Origin: Streptomyces griseus
Lineage (GTDB): Bacteria > Actinomycetota > Actinomycetes > Streptomycetales > Streptomycetaceae
Reading direction: 5' to 3'
NCBI RefSeq assembly: GCF_001715295.1
Contig: NZ_MDKB01000006.1
Location: forward strand, 81,375 to 145,374
Length of the DNA: 64,000 nt
Part shown: piece by piece, positions 41,719 through 52,584 of the stretch
Layout of the letters: each line of letters opens with the position of its first letter
How positions within the stretch are numbered: position 1 is the first letter of the stretch
The notes under the pieces: model-generated
Database searches by the model: none
Seen by the model: only the letters and a program-made list of their open reading frames with translations
Told to the model about the DNA's origin: nothing
Made by a program: the position numbers and the translations under genes

Positions 41719-42234
41719 ATGCACGACCGAGCCGCCGTACCCGCCCAGCAGGACCACACCGCCCCCCGGTTCCCCGCACCCCTCGACGCCGCCCTGCGCG
41801 AAGCCGGCTGGCAACCAGGACGCTGGGACATCCGCCAGGCCGAGGAATGGGCCGACGCCCTACGCGGCCACACCTCACCCGCCGGCCACCAGCACGCCGT
41901 CTTCCCCGCAGCCGTCGAAGCCTGGGCCGAATTCGGCGGCCTGCACATCACCGCCTCCACCCCGGGCCGGCAGATCGCCCCGGCCGCCGTACACATCGAC
42001 CCCCTGAACGGCCTCCACCTCGCACGCACACTCCGCGACCTCGGACGCGCACTCGAGACCGAAGTGGCACCACTCGGCAAAGAAGGAAACGGACAGGCCG
42101 TCCTCGCCATCGACATCCAAGGACGCGTCTACTCCATCGACCACACCGGCGACTGGTACCTCGGATCCGACATCGACCGCGCCCTGGAGACACTCCTCAC
42201 CGGAGTACAACCGGAGCGCCTCACCTCCGCCTGA
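41719..42234 (+). CDS. SUKH-3 family immunity protein
   Basis: A 171-residue protein with the SUKH-3 pattern: L-R-E-A-G-W-Q-P-G-R-W, A-W-A-E-F-G-G-L-H-I, then V-L-A-I-D-I-Q-G-R-V-Y-S-I and A-L-E-T-L-L-T-G. SUKH-3 proteins neutralise nuclease or deaminase toxins; the partner should be the YwqJ-like protein just upstream, 11 nt away in the same operon. ATG 41719. Confidence 0.88.
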   Translation: MHDRAAVPAQQDHTAPRFPAPLDAALREAGWQPGRWDIRQAEEWADALRGHTSPAGHQHAVFPAAVEAWAEFGGLHITASTPGRQIAPAAVHIDPLNGLHLARTLRDLGRALETEVAPLGKEGNGQAVLAIDIQGRVYSIDHTGDWYLGSDIDRALETLLTGVQPERLTSA

Positions 42235-42305
42235 ACAACGCCCCCACCCCACCCCCGCACACCCCCAGCACCACCGGGCCGCTCACCCGACGCCGGCCAC
42301 CCCCC

Positions 42306-43622
42306 TCACGCCGCCACCCCAGCATCCGGCAGCACCGCCGACACCCGGAAACCACCCGCCTCCGTGGGCCCCGACACGAACACACCCCCGAGCCCCAGAA
42401 CCCGCTCCCGCATCCCCACCAGCCCGTTCCCCCCGCTCGGCAGACCCGCATCCGCCGTGACCCCGTCCGTCGGCCCGTTCTCCACCTGCATCGCGACCTC
42501 CGCACCCCGGTGCGCCAGCCGCACCCACGTCCTGGCACCCGCCGCATGCTTGTGCACGTTGGTCAACGCCTCCTGCACCACCCGGTACGCCGTCTGCTCC
42601 ACCTCGGGCGCGTACGGGCGCAACTCGCCGACCACGGACAACTCCACCGTCATCCCGGCCTCACGGGACTGCGCCACCAACGCCTCCACCTCACACAGGC
42701 GGGGACCGTCCTCCGACGCCACCACCGCCGCAGCCGCCACCCGCCCCACCGAAGCCAGCGGCACCCGCCCCGCCCCCGGCACCACCGCCGCGTCCCCGCT
42801 CCGCAGCACCCCGAGCATCTCCCGCAGCTCCGTCAGCGCCTGCCGCCCCATGTCACCCACCAGGGCGGCATTACGCACCGCCTTGGCCGGATCCTTCGGC
42901 GCCACCGCCTGAAGCGCCGCCGCGTGCACCACCATCAGGCTGACCCGGTGCGCGACCACGTCGTGCATCTCCCGGGCGATCCGGGTCCGCTCCTCCGTGC
43001 GCGCCCACTCGGCCCGCTCCTCGGCCCGGTCGGCGAGCAGCGACAGCTCCCGCTCCAGCGAGTCCGCCCGCTCCCGCAGGCTCTCCATGAGCCTGCGCCT
43101 GGCGCCGATGTACAGGCCCAGGAGCACGGACGGCGCCGTCAGCCCCAGCGACATGAGGAGGGACACGACCGGGACGTACCAGACACCCGGCCCGAAGTCG
43201 GCATGGGCGTCGAGGCTCTGCCGCAGCCGGACGTAACTGACGAGGAACGTCCCGACGAGCGTCATCCCCGCCAGCGCGACGGTGATCCTGCGCGGCACGT
43301 CGGACGCGGCGAGTGTGTACAGGCCGACGAGCGCCATCAGGAAGCCCATCTCGGCGGGCGTCGTCGCTATCGAGACCAGCACCACGGCGATCGGCCAGCG
43401 CCTGCGCAGCAGCAGCACCGATCCGGCCACCAGCCCGAAGAGCACCCCGAGCGGCACCGGCAGCCCGGTGTCCCCGGCGAACTCCACCCCCTCCAGCGCG
43501 CACTCCAGCGCCGAGAAGAGCGCCAGTCCCACGTCCAGGGCGACACTGCGCCGCCGCTCCCACCACCAGTAGCCGCGGGTGGTCGATCCCGCCGCCTCCC
43601 GGTCTGCCCCCGTTGCGGTCAT
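42306..43622 (-). CDS. Orphan sensor histidine kinase (HisKA_3, NarL-type)
   Basis: A 438-residue membrane kinase. Five or six membrane segments fill residues 25-185; then a coiled linker, H-box E-R-T-R-I-A-R-E-M-H-D-V-V-A-H-R-V, and a HATPase with Q-E-A-L-T-N-V-H-K-H-A and G-G-N-G-L-V-G-M-R-E-R. This is the DesK/NarX branch that pairs with NarL/LuxR response regulators, but none is next to it. Convergent with SUKH-3 (71 nt apart) and divergent from the HTH gene. ATG 43622. Confidence 0.9.
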   Translation of the reverse strand: MTATGADREAAGSTTRGYWWWERRRSVALDVGLALFSALECALEGVEFAGDTGLPVPLGVLFGLVAGSVLLLRRRWPIAVVLVSIATTPAEMGFLMALVGLYTLAASDVPRRITVALAGMTLVGTFLVSYVRLRQSLDAHADFGPGVWYVPVVSLLMSLGLTAPSVLLGLYIGARRRLMESLRERADSLERELSLLADRAEERAEWARTEERTRIAREMHDVVAHRVSLMVVHAAALQAVAPKDPAKAVRNAALVGDMGRQALTELREMLGVLRSGDAAVVPGAGRVPLASVGRVAAAAVVASEDGPRLCEVEALVAQSREAGMTVELSVVGELRPYAPEVEQTAYRVVQEALTNVHKHAAGARTWVRLAHRGAEVAMQVENGPTDGVTADAGLPSGGNGLVGMRERVLGLGGVFVSGPTEAGGFRVSAVLPDAGVAA

Positions 43623-43775
43623 GGCATCCAGCCTACGGGCGGGCGCATCCCGTTTTCCGGAGAGTCCGGCAGCACGGAAGACGACGGCATCCGCGCAGAA
43701 GCGCGAGATCCCACGATCCGGTGAACGGGGTGAGGTTCCCCCACAGCCGTCCGCATTGCGGGTCATCGTGTTCGC

Positions 43776-44639
43776 ATGACGCATGCCACAGGCAAGTACG
43801 CGGATTTCGAGGGTCTCCGCGAGAAGGCGCTCACGCTCCGACGGGAGGGGTTGAGCCGACGACAGATCCGCGACCGGCTCTTCGTCGACAACAACGACAT
43901 CCTGAACCGGCTCCTCCAGGGCGAGCCCGCTCCGGAGTGGACGAAGCGCCCGAACGCCAAGGACGACCTGCGCGCGAAGGCCCGGGAGCTCCGGCTCCAG
44001 GGGATGACCTACGACCAGATCCAGGTGGAGCTGGGGTGCTCGAAGAGTTCGATCTCACTGTGGGTGAGGGATCTGCCGAAGCCCGAGCGCAGCCGGTCGG
44101 CGGTGGAGCAGGCACGCATCGCAGGCCGACTTCGCTGGGACCATGAGCTTGCGGTGCGTGATGCGGAACGACAGCGGACGAAGGCAGCCGCCCAGAAGGA
44201 TGTCGGCGCCATGACAGACCGGGACCTCCTCCTCCTCGGCGCGACCCTCTACTGGGCGGAGGGCTCCAAAGACAAATCGTATGACCGGCGCGAAACGGTC
44301 ACTTTCATCAACAGTGATCCAGGGGTGATCGAGGTCTACCTCGCGTGGCTGGCGCTCGTCGGAGTCGATCCGGACCGCCTGCGCTACCGGCTGATGATTC
44401 ATGAGACCGCAGATGTCCGAGCCGCCGAGCGCTACTGGGCGGACCTGGTCGGCGTGGACCCCTCGGCCTTCCAGAGGACGACACTGAAGAAGCACAGCCC
44501 GAAGACTGTACGGAAGAACGTGGGGGACGGCTACCGGGGATGTCTCATCATCCGCGTGTCCCAGGGCGCCGAGTTGTATCGTCGAATCGAGGGTTGGTGG
44601 CACGGCATCGTGGATGAGGCCCAACTCCGGCTCAGGTAG
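43776..44639 (+). CDS. HTH protein with LAGLIDADG-like C-terminal domain
   Basis: A 287-residue protein. Two HTH-like helices sit at about 20-45 (L-R-R-E-G-L-S-R-R-Q-I-R-D-R-L) and 72-100 (L-R-L-Q-G-M-T-Y-D-Q-I-Q-V-E-L-G-C-S-K-S-S-I-S-L-W). The C-terminal half (L-L-G-A-T-L-Y-W-A-E-G-S-K, T-F-I-N-S-D-P, Y-L-A-W-L-A-L-V-G-V) resembles the fold of LAGLIDADG/DOD homing endonucleases, though catalytic acidic residues are not obvious. It sits 15 nt before tRNA-Gln, an arrangement common to insertions at tRNAs. ATG 43776. Function unknown. Confidence 0.72.
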   Translation: MTHATGKYADFEGLREKALTLRREGLSRRQIRDRLFVDNNDILNRLLQGEPAPEWTKRPNAKDDLRAKARELRLQGMTYDQIQVELGCSKSSISLWVRDLPKPERSRSAVEQARIAGRLRWDHELAVRDAERQRTKAAAQKDVGAMTDRDLLLLGATLYWAEGSKDKSYDRRETVTFINSDPGVIEVYLAWLALVGVDPDRLRYRLMIHETADVRAAERYWADLVGVDPSAFQRTTLKKHSPKTVRKNVGDGYRGCLIIRVSQGAELYRRIEGWWHGIVDEAQLRLR

Positions 44640-44654
44640 GGTCTGACGCGTTGG

Positions 44655-44726
44655 TCCGCCGTGGGGTAGCGGCATCCCGCAGGCCTTTGGAGCCTTGAGA
44701 CGCTGGTTCGAATCCAGCCGGCGGAG
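44655..44726 (+). tRNA. tRNA-Gln (anticodon TTG)
   Basis: Seven-base acceptor arms TCCGCCG (44655-44661) and CGGCGGA (44719-44725) pair; the anticodon arm AGGC-CTTTGGA-GCCT gives TTG; the T-arm GCTGG-TTCGAAT-CCAGC is standard. The discriminator is G and CCCA follows. Confidence 0.93.
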
Positions 44727-44835
44727 CCCATGCATCCGGGCCCCGACCTCACCGGTCGGGGCCCGCACGCGTTTCGGCCGTAAACGCCCCCGGTATCCTG
44801 CGGATGTCCATCACCCGAAGCCGAAGGGCATATCC

Positions 44836-46284
44836 GTGAGCGTCCCCTCCCCGGCCGCCGTCGTCGTCCTCGCAGCGGGTGAGGGCACCCGCATGAAGTC
44901 GAAGACCCCCAAGGTCCTCCACGAGATCTCCGGGCGCTCGCTCGTCGGACATGTCGTCGCCGCCGCCCGCGAGCTGGACCCCCAGCACCTCGTCGTGGTG
45001 GTCGGTCACGCGAGCGAGCAGGTCACCGCCCACCTCTCCGGTGGGGACGTGCCCGTGCGCACCGCCTACCAGGCCGAGCAGAACGGCACCGGGCACGCCG
45101 TACGCATGGGGCTGGAGGAGCTCGGCGGCGTCGTCGAGGGCACCGTCGTCGTCGTCTGCGGGGACACCCCGCTGCTCTCCGGCGAGACCCTCGCCGCGCT
45201 CGCCGCCACCCACACCGCGGACTCCAACGCCGTCACCGTGCTGACCGCCGAGGTTCCGGACGCCACCGGCTACGGCCGGATCGTCCGGGACGCGGCCACC
45301 GGGGCGGTCACCCAGATCGTCGAGCACAAGGACGCGACCGTCGCGCAGCGCGGGATCCGGGAGATCAATTCCGGGGTGTTCGCCTTCGACGGGCGCCTGC
45401 TGAGCGATGCGCTCGGCAAGGTGCGCACCGACAACAGTCAGGGCGAGGAGTACCTCACGGACGTGCTGTCGATCCTGCGGGAGGCGGGTCACCGGGTGGG
45501 TGCCTCGGTCGCCGGTGACCACCGGGAGATCCTCGGCATCAACAACCGGCTCCAGCTGGCCGAGGCGCGGCGGCTGCTCAACGAGCGTCTGCTGGAGCGC
45601 GCGATGCTGGCGGGTGTGACGGTGGTGGATCCGGCCTCCACGCTGATCGACGTGACGGTGACGTACGAGCGTGACGCGGTCGTGCACCCGGGGACGCAGT
45701 TGCTGGGCGCGACGCACCTGGCGGAGGACGCCGAGGTCGGGCCGAACGCGCGGCTGAGAGACACGGTGGTGCGGGCGGGTGCCCGGGTGGACAACACGGT
45801 CGCGGACGGGGCCGAGGTGGGGCCCGGGGCGACGGTCGGCCCGTTCGCCTATCTGCGGCCGGGGACGCGGCTTGGCGCGGGGTCGAAGGCGGGGACGTAC
45901 GTGGAGATGAAGAACGCCACGATCGGGGAGGGCACCAAGGTTCCGCATCTGAGTTACGTCGGCGACGCGACGATCGGCGACCACACGAACATCGGTGCGG
46001 CGAGCGTCTTCGTCAACTACGACGGGGTGGCCAAGCACCACACGACGATCGGGTCGCACTGCCGGACGGGCTCCGACAATATGTTTGTGGCGCCTGTCAC
46101 GGTCGGGGACGGCGTGTACACGGCTGCCGGGTCGGTGATCACCAAGGACGTGCCGGCCGGCTCACTGGCCGTGGCGCGGGGCCAGCAGCGGAATATCGAG
46201 GGCTGGGTGGCGCGGAAGCGTCCCGGCAGCGCGGCTGCTCAGGCGGCTCAGGCGGCCGTCGAGGAGGCCGGCGGCGAAAGCTGA
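44836..46284 (+). CDS. glmU: Bifunctional GlmU (GlcN-1-P acetyltransferase / UDP-GlcNAc pyrophosphorylase)
   Basis: A 482-residue cytosolic enzyme making UDP-GlcNAc for peptidoglycan. N-terminal uridylyltransferase: L-A-A-G-E-G-T-R-M-K-S-K-T-P-K-V-L-H, Q-N-G-T-G-H-A-V, E-I-N-S-G-V-F-A-F. C-terminal left-handed beta-helix: repeats such as N-A-T-I-G-E-G-T-K, H-L-S-Y-V-G-D-A, then N-Y-D-G-V-A-K-H-H-T-T-I-G. GTG 44836 is chosen by homology; the open frame upstream includes the tRNA. Leads into prs 119 nt later. Confidence 0.97.
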   Translation: MSVPSPAAVVVLAAGEGTRMKSKTPKVLHEISGRSLVGHVVAAARELDPQHLVVVVGHASEQVTAHLSGGDVPVRTAYQAEQNGTGHAVRMGLEELGGVVEGTVVVVCGDTPLLSGETLAALAATHTADSNAVTVLTAEVPDATGYGRIVRDAATGAVTQIVEHKDATVAQRGIREINSGVFAFDGRLLSDALGKVRTDNSQGEEYLTDVLSILREAGHRVGASVAGDHREILGINNRLQLAEARRLLNERLLERAMLAGVTVVDPASTLIDVTVTYERDAVVHPGTQLLGATHLAEDAEVGPNARLRDTVVRAGARVDNTVADGAEVGPGATVGPFAYLRPGTRLGAGSKAGTYVEMKNATIGEGTKVPHLSYVGDATIGDHTNIGAASVFVNYDGVAKHHTTIGSHCRTGSDNMFVAPVTVGDGVYTAAGSVITKDVPAGSLAVARGQQRNIEGWVARKRPGSAAAQAAQAAVEEAGGES

Positions 46285-46403
46285 CCGGAAACAGGCGCGC
46301 CCCAAGCGGCGTACCGTGATAGATGCTCACCCATTTCGGCTGGCTCGTCGCAGATCGGGACTCCTGCGCGTGGGGCCAGATACACGTCTGAGGAGACTGT
46401 GCT

Positions 46404-47390
46404 GTGACCGGGATCAAGACGACCGGCGAGAAGAAACTGATGCTCTTCTCCGGCCGCGCCCACCCCGAGCTGGCCGAGGAGGTCGCACATCAGCTGGGTG
46501 TCGGCCTCGTGCCGACGAAGGCCTTCGATTTCGCCAACGGTGAGATCTACGTGCGGTTCCAGGAGTCCGCCCGTGGTGCCGACTGCTTCCTGATCCAGAG
46601 CCACACGGCTCCGATCAACAAGTGGATCATGGAGCAGCTCATCATGCTGGACGCGCTGAAGCGTGCGTCCGCCCGGTCGATCACGGTGATCGTGCCGTTC
46701 TACGGCTACGCCCGCCAGGACAAGAAGCACCGTGGCCGGGAGCCGATCTCGGCGCGGCTGATCGCGGATCTGATGAAGACGGCTGGTGCGGACCGCATTC
46801 TCACCGTCGACCTGCACACGGACCAGATCCAGGGCTTCTTCGACGGCCCGGTGGACCACCTGTTCGCGCTGCCGATACTGGCCGATTACGTGGGGGCCAA
46901 GGTCGATCGCTCGAAGCTGACGGTCGTGTCGCCGGACGCGGGCCGGGTGCGGGTGGCCGACCGTTGGTGCGACCGTCTGGACGCGCCGCTGGCGATCGTC
47001 CACAAGCGCCGCGACAAGGACGTGCCGAATCAGGTCAGCGTCCACGAGGTCGTCGGTAACGTCGAGGGCCGGGTGTGCGTCCTGGTGGACGACATGATCG
47101 ACACCGGTGGCACGATCTGCGCCGCCGCCGACGCCCTGTTCGCGCACGGTGCGGCGGATGTCATCGTGACCGCGACGCACGGGGTGCTGTCCGGGCCCGC
47201 CGCGGACCGTCTGAAGAACTCCAAGGTGAGCGAGTTCGTCTTCACGGACACCCTGCCGACGCCGGGTGAGCTGGAGATCGACAAGATCACGGTGCTGTCG
47301 ATCGCGCCGACGATCGCGCGCGCGGTGCGTGAGGTCTTCGAGGACGGCTCGGTGACGAGTCTCTTCGAGGAGCAGGGCGACGGCGCGTAG
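46404..47390 (+). CDS. prs: Ribose-phosphate pyrophosphokinase (PRPP synthetase)
   Basis: A 328-residue enzyme making phosphoribosyl pyrophosphate from ribose-5-P and ATP. Residues include S-G-R-A-H-P-E-L-A, Y-A-R-Q-D-K-K-H-R-G-R-E-P-I, D-L-H-T-D-Q-I-Q-G-F-F, and the PRPP loop V-D-D-M-I-D-T-G-G-T. GTG 46404 follows AGGAGA. It is the usual partner of glmU in bacteria. Confidence 0.97.
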   Translation: MTGIKTTGEKKLMLFSGRAHPELAEEVAHQLGVGLVPTKAFDFANGEIYVRFQESARGADCFLIQSHTAPINKWIMEQLIMLDALKRASARSITVIVPFYGYARQDKKHRGREPISARLIADLMKTAGADRILTVDLHTDQIQGFFDGPVDHLFALPILADYVGAKVDRSKLTVVSPDAGRVRVADRWCDRLDAPLAIVHKRRDKDVPNQVSVHEVVGNVEGRVCVLVDDMIDTGGTICAAADALFAHGAADVIVTATHGVLSGPAADRLKNSKVSEFVFTDTLPTPGELEIDKITVLSIAPTIARAVREVFEDGSVTSLFEEQGDGA

Positions 47391-47421
47391 CGCGGTGGCG
47401 GTCGCCTGCGGGTGATCGACT

Positions 47422-47450
47422 TTGGGTGCGGCCTCCCCGGCGGGTAGACT
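47422..47450 (+). promoter_or_regulatory. Promoter of rplY
   Basis: TTGGGT (47422-47427) and TAGACT (47445-47450) are 17 nt apart, between prs and the L25 gene. Confidence 0.55.
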
Positions 47451-47579
47451 CAGTGAGTTGCTCGGCGAGGGAGGCCGTACCTGTGGGTGCGGTGGTCCGT
47501 TATCGACGCGCTCTTCGTAGCAGGCCTGTCGTGGGCCGGGTGACCGTCAGTCGTCTTTTCACCTTACGAGGAGTGCATC

Positions 47580-48167
47580 ATGGCCGAGATCAAGCTCGCC
47601 GCAGAGATCCGTACCGAGTTCGGCAAGGGCGCTGCCCGCCGTACCCGTCGTGCCAACCTGGTTCCCGCGGTCGTCTACGGTCACGGTGCGGAGCCGGTCC
47701 ACATCACGCTGCCGGGTCACGAGCTGCTTCTGGCGCTCCGTACGGCCAACGTGCTGATCGGTCTGGAGATCGACGGCAAGAACGCGCTGGTCATTCCGAA
47801 GGCCGTTCAGCGCAACGCGATCAAGGGCAACATCGAGCACGTCGACCTGCTGACCGTGACGCGCGGCGAGAAGGTCGAGGTCGAGGTCGCGGTGCACGTG
47901 GAGGGTGACCTGGCTCCCGGTGGCAACCTGCTCGAGTACGTCCAGAACACGCTGCTGGTCGAGGCCGAGGCGACCCACATCCCCGAGTCCGTGACGGTCT
48001 CCGTCGCGGGCCTGGACGCCGGTGACTCGATCCTGGCGAAGGACATTCCGCTGCCGTCGGGTTCGGTGCTGGCCGGTGACGAGGACGCCGTTGTGCTCCA
48101 GGTCGTCTCGGCGCAGGTCGAGGAGCCGGCCGGCGAGGGTGCCGAGGGCGAGGGCGCGGAGGCCTGA
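47580..48167 (+). CDS. rplY: 50S ribosomal protein L25, general stress (CTC) type
   Basis: A 195-residue 5S rRNA-binding ribosomal protein. The N-terminal L25 domain (E-I-R-T-E-F-G-K-G-A-A-R-R-T-R-R, V-P-A-V-V-Y-G-H-G) is followed by the TL5/CTC C-terminal beta domain (V-H-V-E-G-D-L-A-P-G-G) and an acidic Glu/Gly/Ala tail. ATG 47580 has GAGGA upstream. Between prs and pth, the usual order. Confidence 0.96.
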   Translation: MAEIKLAAEIRTEFGKGAARRTRRANLVPAVVYGHGAEPVHITLPGHELLLALRTANVLIGLEIDGKNALVIPKAVQRNAIKGNIEHVDLLTVTRGEKVEVEVAVHVEGDLAPGGNLLEYVQNTLLVEAEATHIPESVTVSVAGLDAGDSILAKDIPLPSGSVLAGDEDAVVLQVVSAQVEEPAGEGAEGEGAEA

Positions 48168-48355
48168 GCCTCGCCCCACCTGCTTCACTGACGGGGTGGC
48201 GGTTCCCTTCGGGGGCCTGCCGCCCCGTTTGCCGTACGGGGGCGCGGGTGCGTGTCCGGTTCGCCGTAGGCGGGGGCGCGTGCGTGTGCCCTGTGTACTT
48301 CCTGTATCCGCAGTATCCGCATCTGATGTCCGTACCGCGAGGAGACCGAGCAGAG

Positions 48356-48949
48356 ATGTCCGACGCCACCGACCCCTGGCTGATCGTGGGCCTCGGGAAC
48401 CCCGGCCCCGAGTACGCGGCGAACCGGCACAACGTGGGGTTCATGGTCGCCGATCTGCTGGCGGAGCGGGTGGGTGGGAGGTTCAAGCGTGCGCAGAAGG
48501 CGCAGGCGCAGGTCGTGGAGGGCCGGATGGGTCCGCCGGGGCCGGCGAGTCGGCGTGTGGTGCTGGCGAAGCCGATGTCGTTCATGAACCTGTCCGGGGG
48601 GCCGGTGACCGCGTTGCGGGATTTCTACAAGGTGCCCTTGGACCATGTCGTGGCTGTGCACGACGAGTTGGACATCGATTTCGGGTCGTTGCGGCTGAAG
48701 CTGGGTGGCGGTGACAACGGGCACAACGGGTTGAAGTCGATGACGAAGGCGATGGGTCCGGATTATCACCGGGTGCGGTTCGGTATCGGCCGGCCGCCGG
48801 GGCGGATGCAGGTCGCGGACTTCGTGTTGAAGGACTTCTCGGGCTCGGAGCGCAAGGAGTTGGCGTATCTGGTGGACCGGGCGGCCGATGCGGTGGAGTC
48901 GTTGCTGGCGGAGGGGCTGGAGCGGGCCCAGTCGACCTACAACTCCTGA
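48356..48949 (+). CDS. pth: Peptidyl-tRNA hydrolase
   Basis: A 197-residue enzyme that frees tRNA from stalled peptidyl-tRNA. V-G-L-G-N-P-G-P-E-Y, catalytic His in N-R-H-N-V-G-F, Asp in H-D-E-L-D-I-D-F-G, and G-D-N-G-H-N-G-L-K-S are all present. ATG 48356 is preferred over an in-frame ATG further upstream because it matches the family N-terminus. Follows rplY. Confidence 0.96.
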   Translation: MSDATDPWLIVGLGNPGPEYAANRHNVGFMVADLLAERVGGRFKRAQKAQAQVVEGRMGPPGPASRRVVLAKPMSFMNLSGGPVTALRDFYKVPLDHVVAVHDELDIDFGSLRLKLGGGDNGHNGLKSMTKAMGPDYHRVRFGIGRPPGRMQVADFVLKDFSGSERKELAYLVDRAADAVESLLAEGLERAQSTYNS

Positions 48950-49024
48950 CTTTCCTGCTGGTTCCTGGGCGTTTTCCGGCGGTGGGTTGACCGGGGGTGC
49001 GGCTCTACCCGAGGATCGGCGCCC

Positions 49025-49495
49025 ATGAAGCGGAGTTCCTCCCACCGGCTGTTGGCCCACGGCCGTTCGTTCGTCGCGGGCTGTGTGGTGGTCCTGTTGC
49101 TGGTCGCGGGCGCCTGGACGTCGTGGGACACGGCGCATCACGTCGTGCTGGCGGCGGGTCGTGAGCACGGCACGATGGCTGTGACGGGTTGTGGTGAGGA
49201 CGTGTGTTCGGGGTCGTTCGCGCCGGACGCGGAGTCGCGGGAGCGGGCCGGGGTGACGATCGCGCGGTCCGTCGCGGTGCGCACGGGTGATCGGTTCCCC
49301 GTGGTGGTGAAGCCGGGGACCGGCGAGGTGGTGCGGACGGGGACGGCGGGGCTTCTGCACGCGTGGGTGCCGTTCGGCGGGGCTCTGGTGCTGGCGGCGT
49401 TCCTGATCGGTGGCGGGCTGCGGATGACGCGTACGGCGTGGGGTGCGGGGTTGGCGGGTGCGGTCCTGCTGGGGGCGACGTTCTTCGCCCTGTGA
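49025..49495 (+). CDS. Small membrane protein of unknown function
   Basis: A 156-residue protein with one membrane segment at 17-33 (S-F-V-A-G-C-V-V-V-L-L-L-V-A-G), an extracytoplasmic domain of ~75 residues with two Cys in T-G-C-G-E-D-V-C-S-G (possible disulfide), and two C-terminal segments (V-P-F-G-G-A-L-V-L-A-A-F, then L-A-G-A-V-L-L-G-A). I do not recognise a family. ATG 49025. It lies between pth and ppc and converges with ppc. Confidence 0.75.
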   Translation: MKRSSSHRLLAHGRSFVAGCVVVLLLVAGAWTSWDTAHHVVLAAGREHGTMAVTGCGEDVCSGSFAPDAESRERAGVTIARSVAVRTGDRFPVVVKPGTGEVVRTGTAGLLHAWVPFGGALVLAAFLIGGGLRMTRTAWGAGLAGAVLLGATFFAL

Positions 49496-49549
49496 CTGGA
49501 CCGCACCCGCTCGCGTGCGCGCCGGTGCGCCGCGGGTGCCCGGGGTGGG

Positions 49550-52279
<2,730 letters not shown>

Positions 52280-52584
52280 AGTGTGCGGCTCCTTGCAGTG
52301 GTTGAGCACTTCTGTCACAGGGGGTCCGGGGTCGTCGCGGTTCTGACGTCACCCGGGAAAGCAGAGTGCGGACCGCGCTGTCCGACCCGTCCAGGATAGG
52401 TGTCCGGGGCTTCGGCGTGCTCGCTGCCCCGGGGGGTATCGGTGGCGGGCCGGTGCCGCTCGGGGTTCGCGTGGCGGCGCTCTCGTGTTGTGGGCCACTT
52501 CGCTGCCATACTTACGTTGCCGTAGGTTACGGAAGCGTAGCCCGGTCATTTCGTAATATTTCCTCACCCCACGGGGGACTGCCG
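52280..52584. other. Divergent promoter region ppc / desaturase
   Basis: Holds promoters of both genes. The only clear element is the inverted repeat at 52513-52539. Confidence 0.55.
52513..52539. promoter_or_regulatory. Operator-like inverted repeat upstream of the desaturase
   Basis: TACGTTGCCGTA-GGT-TACGGAAGCGTA: 12-nt arms matching at 10 of 12 positions, 45 nt before the desaturase start. Size fits the TetR encoded in the same operon. Confidence 0.6.

Noticed and set aside
44640..44740. Attachment site duplication at tRNA-Gln
   Set aside because: No repeat of the tRNA 3' end was noticed elsewhere in the window, and neighbouring genes are core.
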